Numbered from the stretch's first letter, positions 1 to 8,790 are shown. The stretch: 64,000 nt of DNA from Shewanella livingstonensis (GCF_003855395.1 NZ_CP034015.1:1932001-1996000); one strand, 5' to 3'. Numbers and translations are program-made. The notes: generated from the sequence alone by a model not told the origin.

Positions 1-1
1 A

Positions 2-190
2 CTCAAAGCTAACGATTCTTTAGAGTGCCGTAATTGTCATAACTTCGACTATATGGATTTCACTCGCCAGTCTAAGCGTGCATCACAAATGCATTCAACG
101 TCATTGGCTAGCGGCGAAAAAACCTGTATCGATTGTCATAAAGGTATTGCACACCAATTACCTGATATGGCGGGCGTAGAAGGGTTCTAA
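2..190 (+). CDS. napC: NapC/NirT-type membrane tetraheme cytochrome c, C-terminal part only
   Basis: Only the last 62 residues are inside the window; the gene starts upstream. The visible part has two c-type heme motifs, CRNCH and CIDCH, and a tail ([10 protein letters not shown]) that closely follows E. coli NapC. NapC-family proteins are anchored in the inner membrane and pass electrons from quinol to periplasmic reductases, classically nitrate reductase NapAB. A related family member such as NirT or TorC cannot be fully excluded because the N-terminus is missing, but the tail fits NapC better than the Shewanella CymA tail. A good hairpin terminator follows about 30 bases after the stop, so this is probably the last gene of its operon. 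Confidence 0.8.
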   Translation, partial: LKANDSLECRNCHNFDYMDFTRQSKRASQMHSTSLASGEKTCIDCHKGIAHQLPDMAGVEGF

Positions 191-220
191 ACTGTTTAAC
201 ATTGTCAGTGTATAGAAAAA

Positions 221-245
221 GCCAGCAAATTTGCTGGCCTTTTTG
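221..245. terminator. Bidirectional rho-independent terminator
   Basis: The perfect 9-bp arms GCCAGCAAA and TTTGCTGGC are flanked by an A-run on the left and a T-run on the right. The hairpin sits between the convergent ends of napC and ddl and can serve both strands. Confidence 0.85.
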
Positions 246-270
246 TTTATGCATTTCGAACTAAAGTTGC

Positions 271-1281
271 TTACGTTAAATCAACCTGTTGTCCAATCAC
301 ATCAATTAAATATTCAGTGAAATCATGTCCATGGTTTTGCAACATTTTCGGGAACATTGAAATAGGCGTTAATCCGGGGAAGGTATTGATTTCATTTAAG
401 AGGATTTGATTATCTTGAGTTAAAAAGAAATCAATGCGCGACAAGTGCCGTAACTTCATCCCTTTAAACGCTTTTACTGCGTAATCACGGATCCGCTGAC
501 TGATCTCTGGGCTGAGATTATCCGCAACAACGTCGGTGCGAGCCTTGCTATTTGTAGCGTACTTTTCATCAAATGAGTAAAAGGTATTGCTGTCGCAAAT
601 AATCTCACCTGGTAAGGTAGCTACTACTTCACCCTGGTATTGATATACGGCGACTTCTAATTCACGCGCATGGATGGTTTGCTCAACTACAACGTAAGGT
701 GCATAACTAAATGCATCCTTAAGTACCTTAGCGATATTGGCTTTCACATCGACTTTATAGCATCCCACAGACGATCCTTGTGATGCTGCTTTAACGAAAA
801 CTGAGCCCCATTTATCAAATGCCGCTTCAGTTTGCTTGATTGCAACATCATCTAGTTGATGTAAAAAGATGTAAGGCGTGTTTGGGACACCTAAAGCCGA
901 AAACCACATTTTAGCGGTAATTTTGTTAAAGCAATTGTTAGATGCTTCTGACTCACAACCAAAATAAGGGAGTTGAATTAAATTAAAGTACGATTGAATA
1001 TCACCGGTTTCACCAGGAAAGCCATGAATGCACGGAATAACATAATCGACAGGCCAAGCTGGCGTGCTGTTATCTTCAAAACGGATTTCACGGCGATTGG
1101 TTAAATCGCATAATTTACCGTCTTCGGTGTGGTAATGTCCGTGCTGGTCGAGTACTAACTTACGTACCGAAAATTTATCTGACTTAGCCAGAGATGACTC
1201 AAAAAAACGTGCCGACATTAATGAAATATCGTGTTCTGCACCACCACCGCCGCATAATAACAGCAGATTAATTCTTGGCAT
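271..1281 (-). CDS. ddl: D-alanine--D-alanine ligase
   Basis: This cytoplasmic ATP-grasp enzyme joins two D-alanines for peptidoglycan precursor synthesis. The 336-residue product has the glycine-rich start [13 protein letters not shown], the flexible loop GSSVGCYKV near residue 168, and the C-terminal metal and substrate motif [17 protein letters not shown]; all are typical of Ddl. I chose the ATG at 1279-1281 because GGAG lies five bases upstream; the open frame continues 18 codons further to a TTG without family similarity. The gene stands alone: convergent with napC and followed upstream by a 536-bp spacer holding an inverted-repeat element. Whether this is the DdlA or DdlB type is not decided here. 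Confidence 0.93.
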   Translation of the reverse strand: MPRINLLLLCGGGGAEHDISLMSARFFESSLAKSDKFSVRKLVLDQHGHYHTEDGKLCDLTNRREIRFEDNSTPAWPVDYVIPCIHGFPGETGDIQSYFNLIQLPYFGCESEASNNCFNKITAKMWFSALGVPNTPYIFLHQLDDVAIKQTEAAFDKWGSVFVKAASQGSSVGCYKVDVKANIAKVLKDAFSYAPYVVVEQTIHARELEVAVYQYQGEVVATLPGEIICDSNTFYSFDEKYATNSKARTDVVADNLSPEISQRIRDYAVKAFKGMKLRHLSRIDFFLTQDNQILLNEINTFPGLTPISMFPKMLQNHGHDFTEYLIDVIGQQVDLT

Positions 1282-1546
1282 GGTTACTCCTGGAAAAGAT
1301 AAAATATGAACTGAAGGTGGGGCTGAAACTAGCAATGTTATCCGCCCTGGAAATTATGCTTATAATAAAGATTGACCACTATAAAGTGCAAGTTACCGTT
1401 AACATTATTTCAACTTTAATAGCAAATTATTAAGTCAACGGTCTCAGTCTGGTTGTCATGATTAGTGCTCAGCCATACTTAAAGTAAGTTTGTTGCTTAG
1501 TGAACATTTCTTATCGATAACATGTGAACTCGCTATTTTAATGATA

Positions 1547-1815
1547 CTAGGGCCTGTTGATCTTTCAAGGTTATTTTTGCAGCGAATTGTTGGCCATTTG
1601 TACAAGGCAGAGACTTTGAGGTGTAGTTATTCTACATAAAAAGTCGATAACACAGTAAAAATGGCCAACAAACGCTGCCCGAAGGGTTCGGCTAAAAACG
1701 TTTTACTCTTTGTTGAATGCATTTTGCTTAGATGACTAGGCATCAATCCATTCGCCTCGATTAAAACGTTTTTAACTCGAACAAAATTCAACCAGCAAAG
1801 ATCAACAGGCCCTAG
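1547..1815. repeat. 269-bp MITE-like element with long terminal inverted repeats
   Basis: The element starts and ends with an inverted repeat: TAGGGCCTGTTGATCTTT at 1548 is exactly complementary to the sequence ending at 1814, extended to CTAG on both sides. Internal arms (TTGGCCATTT near 1589 and AAATGGCCAA near 1660) form a second dyad. It carries no convincing gene; a 63-codon frame on the minus strand is a by-product of the repeat. Its right end lies two bases from the stop codon of the YkgJ-like gene. From memory, similar CTAGGGCCTGTTGATCTTT ends recur in Shewanella genomes, which suggests a mobilised non-autonomous element. Confidence 0.75.
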
Positions 1816-1817
1816 CA

Positions 1818-2168
1818 CTACTCAGGTAAGTACTTCTTACGTTCAGTAACACATTCATACTCAGCCATTTCAAATTCACGGCAAATCAGTGGCCGAAGTT
1901 CGTAAATTGAACACATCATAGTATCTCTATCCAATGCAGCGCACCAACCATCATCAAGGCGCAACATTACTTCGCCACCCCATGCATCGTTATCAATATA
2001 CTCATCAGGCACGCCGGTTTCAGTAATCAGCATTACTTCAAGGCGACAGCAACAGGCCTGGCAAGTCGAACACGTTACCGCGACGGGCTGCTCACTAGCG
2101 TTTATGGTTTGGTTAGTCGCTGATTTATCTTGCGACTTAGGGAACATTGTAATGATATTGGTGGGCAT
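1818..2168 (-). CDS. YkgJ-like zinc/iron-chelating cysteine-cluster protein
   Basis: The 116-residue protein contains the dense cluster CSTCQACCCRLE (residues about 33-44), a WCAALD segment, then MCSIYELRPLICREFEMAEYEC. This Cys spacing, with the IYELRPLICREF signature, is that of the YkgJ/CxxCxxCC family of presumed zinc- or iron-binding proteins of unknown role. The first ATG is used; a second in-frame ATG seven codons in (MFPKSQ) is possible and neither has a clear ribosome site. The TAG stop is only two bases from the inverted-repeat element at 1547-1815, so the element inserted just behind the coding region and may have replaced the native terminator. Confidence 0.75.
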   Translation of the reverse strand: MPTNIITMFPKSQDKSATNQTINASEQPVAVTCSTCQACCCRLEVMLITETGVPDEYIDNDAWGGEVMLRLDDGWCAALDRDTMMCSIYELRPLICREFEMAEYECVTERKKYLPE

Positions 2169-2328
2169 TAATGGCTGCTGTTAAACATTTTTGCTAAGGA
2201 TACCGTAAATTAATCGCGATGACGTTATTTTTGGATAAATAACCGCACATCTAAGCTCTCGTTGAGGTTAAATAATCATTATATTGAACTTCGCCAAACA
2301 ACTCGGTGAGTGCTTGGCTGTTAATGGA

Positions 2329-2763
2329 TTATAATTTAACCACGTTGCCGGTTAACGCAACGCCAGCAACAAAAGTACCCGCACCACATTGGAAAGTGTC
2401 ATTACTGCTGCTGAGGTTATTTTTATAGTTTGATTTTATTGCAACAACGGCATTACCACCTTCTTTTATCGCACGTTCTTTAAGTGAAATCATTGCCGAT
2501 AAAAATACCCACTGGCAAGCTTCAAGATCGGTTTTATTAAATGCATTGGTTTTCTTGTTTGACTTGAATTCGCCAAACTGTTGTTGCGGCTCACTATGAG
2601 CTTGGTCACCAAAATAAAATACAATATCACTACCGAGTTTATTTTTTGCTTGTTCAGAGTCCATCGCATCAGCTACCGAATAACTGGCGATATCGTCGCG
2701 GGCATATGAGGTGGCAGGTATTAAGAAAATGACCAGAATGATGGCTGCTAGAATGTGTTTCAT
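2329..2763 (-). CDS. Small exported protein (family often misnamed excinuclease)
   Basis: The 144-residue product begins with a clear Sec signal peptide, MKHILAAIILVIFLIPATSYA, with likely cleavage after SYA. The mature part has the pattern KERAIKEGGNAVVAIKSNYKN, which resembles the heavy-metal-binding/YbjQ-type fold in which related exported proteins carry an EGGNAVV motif, and a FQCGAGTFVAGVALTGNVV tail. Homologues are frequently mislabelled as an excinuclease ATPase subunit; nothing here supports DNA repair. It is probably periplasmic and of unknown function. AAGGA about 11 bases upstream is a distant ribosome site. Confidence 0.6.
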   Translation of the reverse strand: MKHILAAIILVIFLIPATSYARDDIASYSVADAMDSEQAKNKLGSDIVFYFGDQAHSEPQQQFGEFKSNKKTNAFNKTDLEACQWVFLSAMISLKERAIKEGGNAVVAIKSNYKNNLSSSNDTFQCGAGTFVAGVALTGNVVKL

Positions 2764-3208
2764 TTGACGTTAAATCCTTTTAATTGTTTGCGTTGCTGTT
2801 AAAAATCCATAGTTCGGATAAAAATAACATTAACTCACTGATTTTACACTTATCAATAAGGATTACTTATTCTTATTAATAGCGAATAAATCTGACTAAA
2901 AGACTAAATTATGCTCACTTACAATGGGGAGATTACCCAATAAAAGAGTGTCACAAGTATTGTCAACATTCACTAAACTGGAGCCGCTTTGCTGATACCC
3001 TGAAAAAGGCAAGTGCAATATAAGTGGGCGCTATGGCGAGACGCTGCGGAGCGTTACACTCTGTTACTTTTTAAATTCCTTAAATCATATCAACATTCAG
3101 TAAACTCACTTATTGCGTGTTAACGTATTGTTAACAGTACAGGCAGTCATTATTACTGTAATAATAGCCATGTCATTTTCGTCATGTAGGTATTTCAAAG
3201 GAAGGGAT
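2764..3208. other. Divergent intergenic spacer
   Basis: This 445-bp spacer separates two divergently transcribed genes. It holds a 17-bp palindrome at 3149-3165 (ATTATTAC, one base, GTAATAAT) about 44 bases before the DUF885 start, a short hairpin ACGCTGCGGAGCGT near 3040, and two near copies of CAACATTCACTAAACT (about 2963 and 3089). I see no gene in it. Confidence 0.5.
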
Positions 3209-5041
3209 ATGATTAAGAAATCATTAAAATGGATTGGAATAGGTACCTTAGGGCTAGCGACACTGGGTGGCGGATTTGCCGCACACGAATGGTATGCCGA
3301 CAAACCTTTTTTATTTAGGGCTTATCTAGACCGCGCAATGGTCAAAATGGCCTTTGAAGATCCAGAAACATTAACCTCATTAGGCTTTCTTGAATCAGTA
3401 GGTATAACCGGTCATAACGCCCATTTAGATAATGTTGATCCCGCCAAAGATCAAGCTATGTTCAATGAATTGGTCGAGTTTCGTCAGGGGTTAATGCAAT
3501 ATCAAAATGCTGATTTAGATGAAAACCAGCAACTGTCTAAAGACGTGGCCTTGTATTTATTAGATATGTTGGATGAGTTTGAAAAATATCAATATCATAA
3601 TTACCCCGCTAACCAAATGTTTGGTATTCAAAGTGCTTTTCCAAGCTTTATGGAGTCGACTCACCAAGTTAACACCCTAGAAGATGCGCAAAATTATTTG
3701 TCACGGCTAGGGGAAGTTAATCGCAAGTTTGGTCAGTATTTAATAGGCCTAAAAAAGCGTGAAGACATGGGCATTATTCCTCCACGCTTTGTTATTGATC
3801 GCGTGTTAGATGAAATGCGTGGTTTTGTTGGCACTCCAGCGACAGAGAATATTCTGTACACCTCATTGCAAACCAAAATGGATAAAGCTGAGGATATCAA
3901 CGACAAGGACAAACAAACTATTTTAGCCAAAACAGATGCCGCCATTCGTGATTTGGTATACCCAGCGTACGGCTTGTTTATTGACTACTTTGATAACTTA
4001 AAAACCAAAGCAGGTACTGACGATGGTTACTGGCGTTTGCCTGATGGTGATAAAGCCTATAATTTGGCGTTGCGATTTTTTACCACCACACACTATAGTG
4101 CAGACTATATTCATGACTTAGGCTTGTCTGAAGTGGCGCGTATTCACCTCGAAATGATGACCATTTTTGCGTCAGAAGGTGTTGATGTTTCAAATGGATA
4201 TTTGGCGGCAATGAATGAGTTTTCTGCCAGACCAGAGTTTTATTATCAAGATTCAGATGAAGGCCGCGCACAAATTTTAAAAGATTACCAAACAATATTA
4301 GATGAAATTGACCAAGGATTAGATGAAACATTTAATATTCGCCCTAAAGCGGGCATGGAAGTAGTCCGTATTCCAGAATTTAAAGAGAAAACCGCACCCG
4401 GTGCCTATTACCAAGGCCCATCGTTAGATGGTTCTCGTCCAGGACGCTTCTTCGCTAATTTATATGATGTTAAAACCACGCCGAAATACAGCATGAGAAC
4501 TTTAGCCTATCATGAGGGGATCCCTGGGCATCATTTCCAAGTCTCTATTGCGATGGAACTGGAAGGAATGCCACTTATTCGCCGCTTTGCCCCTTTCACG
4601 GCCTACATTGAAGGTTGGGCTCTTTATGCTGAACGCTTAGCCTACGAGCAAGGGTTTCAAAAAACACCTGCAGATAATATAGGCCGTTTAACGGACGAGT
4701 TATTACGTGCCGTAAGACTAGTTGTCGATACCGGGCTACACCACAAAAAGTGGACCCGAGAGCAGGCTATTGAGTATATGGCCAATAATACCGGCCGTGC
4801 TGAGCGCGATGTAGTGTCTGAAATTGAGCGCTATATTGTTATGCCAGGTCAGGCGACGTCTTACAAAGTCGGCATGATGAAAATTCTAGAGCTGCGTCAA
4901 AAATCAAAAGACAGTTTAGGCGATAAGTTTGATCTACGTGAGTTTCACGATGCAGTCTTGAAGAATGGCGCAATGCCACTTGATTTACTCGAGCGAGTTA
5001 TTGACAGCTATATCGCTGCCAAGCAAGCTGAAACGACCTAG
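3209..5041 (+). CDS. DUF885 family exported or membrane-anchored metallopeptidase-like protein
   Basis: The 610-residue protein starts with a hydrophobic anchor or signal (WIGIGTLGLATLGGGFAA). Its C-terminal half has the DUF885 hallmark HEGIPGHHF, an HExxH-like zinc site, followed by EGWALYAERLAYE, whose glutamate would complete the metal site, and a MPGQATSYKVG segment. DUF885 proteins are predicted M32-like carboxypeptidases; substrates are unknown. I chose the ATG at 3209 because GGAAGGG lies directly upstream and the signal peptide begins there; the open frame extends 32 codons further without support. It stands alone, divergent from the small exported protein gene. It may act on peptides in the periplasm; that is inference from the signal and family. 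Confidence 0.85.
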   Translation: MIKKSLKWIGIGTLGLATLGGGFAAHEWYADKPFLFRAYLDRAMVKMAFEDPETLTSLGFLESVGITGHNAHLDNVDPAKDQAMFNELVEFRQGLMQYQNADLDENQQLSKDVALYLLDMLDEFEKYQYHNYPANQMFGIQSAFPSFMESTHQVNTLEDAQNYLSRLGEVNRKFGQYLIGLKKREDMGIIPPRFVIDRVLDEMRGFVGTPATENILYTSLQTKMDKAEDINDKDKQTILAKTDAAIRDLVYPAYGLFIDYFDNLKTKAGTDDGYWRLPDGDKAYNLALRFFTTTHYSADYIHDLGLSEVARIHLEMMTIFASEGVDVSNGYLAAMNEFSARPEFYYQDSDEGRAQILKDYQTILDEIDQGLDETFNIRPKAGMEVVRIPEFKEKTAPGAYYQGPSLDGSRPGRFFANLYDVKTTPKYSMRTLAYHEGIPGHHFQVSIAMELEGMPLIRRFAPFTAYIEGWALYAERLAYEQGFQKTPADNIGRLTDELLRAVRLVVDTGLHHKKWTREQAIEYMANNTGRAERDVVSEIERYIVMPGQATSYKVGMMKILELRQKSKDSLGDKFDLREFHDAVLKNGAMPLDLLERVIDSYIAAKQAETT

Positions 5042-5418
5042 GTCGCCTCTAGATTAGCTAAGCATTAGCCTCCATTATAATGGCTAACTTAATTAACACT
5101 TTGAAAACCAGTAGTATTCCAACTGGTTTCTATTGTTCGTCTTGGTAATGCCGCGTTGTTATTACACCGCATCTTCTATTTGATTAATAACAAGATGATC
5201 TGCTGTGGTGTTTCTTGCATATTGCCCTTGATTAAACACCGCGAGGATAATTAATGGATAAAATCTATCATCTTCCCATTCAAATCGAGGTAAAAGTCTA
5301 TCGTAATCTAGATTGAAAGAGGTTAAGTTAACCCGCTATACAAGTAGGTGACATCGTTATTTATTGCCAACAGTTACTGGCTATATATATTCAAAAAGTA
5401 AGATAAGGAGCTTTTTTA
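5042..5418. other. Intergenic spacer with weak terminator hairpin
   Basis: The spacer contains a dyad at 5105-5129 (AAACCAGT / ACTGGTTT) behind the DUF885 gene, followed by a poor T-tract, so termination is only plausible. The remaining bases before the next gene show no coding pattern. Confidence 0.4.
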
Positions 5419-5640
5419 ATGAGTGACAAAATGAGTGAGCCGGCTTTAAACGCTTTGAAAGTTGCATTTACCTACATGCCTAAGTCAATTGAAGTGACTA
5501 AATATGAGTACGGTAATGATTATAAAAAAATATTAGATCACATTGAAACTGTAAGGGAAATGCTATTAATTAATGATGTTGATCCTGAAGAGGTTTATGG
5601 TGAAATCAACCCTGAAAGTACGCCCAATTCAAGCTATTGA
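5419..5640 (+). CDS. Small acidic cytoplasmic protein of unknown function
   Basis: The 73-residue product has no signal peptide, membrane segment or cysteine and is acidic, with a predicted helical middle (DYKKILDHIETVREMLLIND). The start is well supported by AAGGAG six to nine bases before the ATG. I do not recognise the family. It sits alone between two long spacers at the left border of the accessory patch, about 230 bases before the interrupted gene, so it could belong either to the core or to the accessory segment. Confidence 0.6.
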   Translation: MSDKMSEPALNALKVAFTYMPKSIEVTKYEYGNDYKKILDHIETVREMLLINDVDPEEVYGEINPESTPNSSY

Positions 5641-6416
5641 TTGAGTGTAGTGCTCGATGCTGTTAAATCTGATAGCTATAAAAATGGGTTGGATGGAAGA
5701 CGTTTTGTATAATACATTACAAATGATAATTGTTTGGCACTCAAGAGCTTGCTAAATTGTTAAGTATTAAAGTGTGCTGAATGTATCATTATGATATTCA
5801 TTAATTGTAATGAGTATAGCATTTTCAATATTTATTCACCTTGGATAGAGATTAATAAAGGGAATTATTATGGCTGTTACGTTAGCAAGTCCGGCGAAAA
5901 TAACTAGTGCAGAAAGAAAAAATTAGAGATCAAATGCCATAATCGTTTAAATTGGTCTGATTCAGGAAATTGGATGGGCGTAGGTAAACAGCCAAATTGT
6001 TTTATAAAGGAGAACCTGACAAGTTATTCTTCACATACATTTAAATTTCCAACAGATGCATCTGCAACAAATTGGAATCTTGAGTGGGAAAAAGCAATAC
6101 GTTATTCTGGTCACTTAGGTACAACTGTTCTTACTGTCGGAGTGACGGTTTTTACTGGGGGAATTGCTGGCATTGCTATAGGTTCTTTAGCCGCGATAAT
6201 TAAGGATGAGCTTCAAGCTCAGATTCCGTATCCTAGAGTGAATAGAGGATGGAGTTACGAAGTAATATTTAAATATGACTTTAAATGGTCTCCTCATCCT
6301 TGGGGTCAGCGAGAGCTTGTTCAAACAATGGTTACTATAACTAAAGATCATAATCAAAAAGAAGTAAGTGCAACATCGAGCGAAAGAAAGTATAAATTGT
6401 CTGAACTGCCTGATGG

Positions 6417-7951
6417 CTGTCTCTTGATCAGATCTCATAAGCTCTCGCCATCAGCAATCATTTCTTTCGCGACTCGGTAGCCTACAACATGAGACTGTAA
6501 TGTACTCCAACCTTCCCAAACCGCCGTCCAGCTTGCGATCCCTGTTCGTTTGGTATCGGTGAAACCACCCAGCTTTGCGATTGATTGATACGCCCACTTC
6601 AGACTCGGCGCTCCTTTACCTTTATGCCCTCTAGGCTTATTAAACCACATTAGCACCTTCCATTCATCTTCTTCGAGCACCGTGTCACAGCGTTGAGCCT
6701 CCACTGCTTTGGCCTCCTCAAGCAGCCCTTTTTTACGTAAATAATAAGGGAGGGTGATGGCTTCTCTGAGTTGCAGTAAACGGACGCCGATAAAAGCTAA
6801 GATTGAAACCGCTCTTTCTAAATTCTTAGGCTCTGTCATTCTTTGGCGCTCAGCTCCTGCACCCGTTTTCCATGCTTTATGAAAATCTTCAATTCGCCAT
6901 CTTGCTGTGTAAATATCAATAATATGAAGTGCTTGAATTAACGTATCGATTGGCTCTGTTGTTAATAGCACCCAGCGCAACGGCTCAGTAACGCTTTTTG
7001 ATGTTTTTTCTTGAGCGTACACCACGTTTACTGGCTGAGTCTCACCTTTCGTTTTGAACGTAACCTGTGCCACTTTAATTGTTAGCTTGGCTTTTCTTGC
7101 CACGCGGTTTACAGGCTTCCCTTTACTATTTTTTGTCCCTTTCTGGGCGATATCGATAGTGTATTCACCCAGTTCGGCTTGTGATTCAAGATGTTCAAAT
7201 AACGTAGCGTCAGTCTCTATCAGCGTTCTAGAATGTTTCGCTCGAACAACGAAACGTTCATTATGCTTCTGCTTATCTTGAATATAACTCAATATATCTG
7301 CTTCTCTGTCACACACTGAAATGACCCGTGACATGATGTCTCCCAAGCGTTGACGGCAGAAATAGGACGCTTCTGACCACTTACCACTTTCTTTTTCGTC
7401 AGCATCTTCAGGGTTATTAGGACGAAGCCAGTATTCTTGATGAATAAGCCCGATAGTCTGAGTCGTGAAGCTGTCTAATAGCAGGGTTGAATGAACCCAC
7501 CAACCACGTGATTTATCTGTCGTCGTCCCCAGTTTGCCAAGCTCTTGTGCTACTTGGTGTTTGTAACTCAACGCAGTGGTGTCATCAATGGCTAATATCT
7601 CAGCATAGGGCTGGGCAAGCTCTGCAGTATGTTGAAAACCAGAAGCTCTAATCACTTCTGGAGAAATGTTGTCATTACGGATCAATCGATAAGCCCCTTC
7701 AACTTTAGCTTCATTACCTCGACATGATAAAGCGATTGACTTACCGCTACAACGCGCCATGTCGGCAGCAACTTCGATGACACGGTCAGTGCGACGCGAG
7801 TCACCAAATGAACCGTTTTTAAAGTGATTGTATGACCATTGCTCTGGGTTGAAAATTGACATCATTAATCTGCAAGTTGATTGAGTTACCAGATCTGATC
7901 ATCGATTTGTCACAAAGTTCATTTTGCTTCAGATTTGTGTAGAAGAGTCAG
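6417..7951 (-). mobile_element. IS50/Tn5-like insertion sequence (IS4 family), complete, 1535 bp
   Basis: The left end CTGTCTCTTGATCAGATCT (6417-6435) equals, from memory, the IS50 inside end, including its two Dam sites. The right end (7933-7951) read inward differs from the Tn5 outside end at two of 19 positions. The element is flanked by a perfect 9-bp direct repeat GCCTGATGG (6408-6416 and 7952-7960), the duplication size of Tn5. Total length is one base more than IS50. The single gene is an intact transposase. The intact ends, duplication and open frame indicate recent insertion, inside a host gene. The outside-end DnaA-box-like core is changed from TTATACACA to TTCTACACA. Confidence 0.95.
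6435..7865 (-). CDS. tnpA: IS4-family transposase of the Tn5/IS50 type
   Basis: The 476-residue length equals that of Tn5 transposase and the two align throughout. The DDE catalytic triad is at D95 (LAIDDTT), D186 (VCDREAD) and E326 (WRIEDFHKAWKTGAGAERQR), including the YREK-type region of IS4 transposases. Conserved blocks such as DKSRGWWVHS, HNERFVVR and GFTDTKRTGIASW are intact, so the enzyme is probably active. The TGA stop overlaps the last base of the inside end, as the compact IS50 layout predicts. The protein would cut and paste its own element using a 9-bp staggered target cut. I see no methionine at the position used by Tn5 to start its inhibitor form, so that regulation may be absent or different. 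Confidence 0.95.
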   Translation of the reverse strand: MMSIFNPEQWSYNHFKNGSFGDSRRTDRVIEVAADMARCSGKSIALSCRGNEAKVEGAYRLIRNDNISPEVIRASGFQHTAELAQPYAEILAIDDTTALSYKHQVAQELGKLGTTTDKSRGWWVHSTLLLDSFTTQTIGLIHQEYWLRPNNPEDADEKESGKWSEASYFCRQRLGDIMSRVISVCDREADILSYIQDKQKHNERFVVRAKHSRTLIETDATLFEHLESQAELGEYTIDIAQKGTKNSKGKPVNRVARKAKLTIKVAQVTFKTKGETQPVNVVYAQEKTSKSVTEPLRWVLLTTEPIDTLIQALHIIDIYTARWRIEDFHKAWKTGAGAERQRMTEPKNLERAVSILAFIGVRLLQLREAITLPYYLRKKGLLEEAKAVEAQRCDTVLEEDEWKVLMWFNKPRGHKGKGAPSLKWAYQSIAKLGGFTDTKRTGIASWTAVWEGWSTLQSHVVGYRVAKEMIADGESL

Positions 7952-8019
7952 GCCTGATGGTTTAGGTCGAATGCTTGCAAGTGCCCCATCTAAAATAACT
8001 TCAACGGATTTTTTATAAA

Positions 8020-8379
8020 ATGAAATCTATTTTAAAAATGTTAAGTGTTACTTTTTTGTTTTTAATTTTTTCTATGGGCTGTATTCCTAAGTCTTCAGCA
8101 AATAAAGATGAAATTAATGGCAAATGGCAATTAACCGAAGTACAGTACGAAGATGATAGTTCTAACTTTTTAGACGGTGGTAACTTTGTCGTAATTGAAG
8201 ATACTAGAATAATCGAAATATTCTCAAAGCAAGGTCGTAAGGCATATAGTTATTATAGAGAGAATAATATCCTTTATGTGACTTCAGGTGATGAGGTTAT
8301 TGAATGGAAAATACAATCATTAGATAGTTTGAATTTGCATCTAAAAACCCCAATAGGTGTTTATATTTTAAAGCGCTAG
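8020..8379 (+). CDS. Small lipoprotein with lipocalin-like NGKW motif
   Basis: The 119-residue product has a lipoprotein signal peptide with lipobox FSMGC (cysteine about residue 21). The mature part begins near DEINGKWQLTEVQYEDDSS, the GxW start seen in lipocalin-like bacterial lipoproteins, followed by alternating beta-type strands. No strong ribosome site precedes the ATG; it lies one base after the stop of the interrupted upstream gene, so translation probably depended on that gene. The IS insertion now separates it from its original promoter and the coupling upstream frame. A role as partner or immunity protein for the upstream product is possible but purely inferred from coupling. Confidence 0.65.
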   Translation: MKSILKMLSVTFLFLIFSMGCIPKSSANKDEINGKWQLTEVQYEDDSSNFLDGGNFVVIEDTRIIEIFSKQGRKAYSYYRENNILYVTSGDEVIEWKIQSLDSLNLHLKTPIGVYILKR

Positions 8380-8537
8380 AGGCTATATTGTAGTGCTCAA
8401 TTACTTTTGAGCAATAGATTGAGTTTCGCGCCTGAATAGCTTCAACTCCTTAAACTTCAGGCTGTACAAATATCCAGATATAAATCAAATCTACTATATA
8501 TGCTGAGCAATCAAAAAAACTATGCTCATTTTTGAGA

Positions 8538-8790
8538 GATTATATTCTAAATAGACTAAACATCTCAACTGAACACTGGCTAAAAATTACCACTGAGTTT
8601 GGCTCAATATCTAAAGGTGCTGTCGCGGAAAACTACCTGCTTAACAGAATATTGTGAGCATCTAGCGTGAAAGCGGCCACAAGGCTCATCAAACTGCCAA
8701 CGCGGGTTGTATGCTTAAGGCTTAATCTTTAAAACTAGAGTTCACACTGAAACAATAACCTCATTTTGTACTTGATATCAATCAAGGGTA
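8538..8790 (+). pseudogene. Decayed transposase C-terminus plus tail, copy 1
   Basis: The frame 8538-8657 reads ILNRLNISTEHWLKITTEFG, the C-terminal signature I associate with IS200-like/REP-type transposases common in Shewanella. The same motif and the same downstream tail (AGCATCTAGCG..., CTTAAGGCTTAATCTTT) recur at 11540-11915, and the tail alone at 13319-13465. The rest of the transposase is gone. The tail includes TTGATATCAATCAA at 8772-8785, a perfect FNR-type dyad. Confidence 0.55.

Larger units (their letters stand above)
5870..8018 (+). pseudogene. Host gene split by an IS50-like insertion and by a frame change in an A6 run
   Basis: The gene starts at ATG 5870 and meets TAG at 5924 after 18 codons, but at an A6 run (5917-5922) the -1 frame opens and runs to the IS at 6416. 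Joining the two sides across one copy of the 9-bp target duplication keeps the frame and ends at TAA 8016-8018. The reconstructed product is about 201 residues: a short N-terminus, a segment with NWSDSGNWMGVG, a glycine-rich hydrophobic stretch (about 20 residues from VLTVGVTVFTGG), then a polar C-terminal half. I do not recognise the family. The stop is one base before the lipoprotein ATG at 8020, so the two genes were translationally coupled. The frame change may be a mutation or a programmed slip (A AAA AAT). Confidence 0.7.

Noticed and set aside
1627..1818. 63-codon minus-strand frame beginning MLGPVDLCWLNF
   Set aside because: It lies almost entirely inside the 269-bp inverted-repeat element; its composition follows the repeat and there is no ribosome site.
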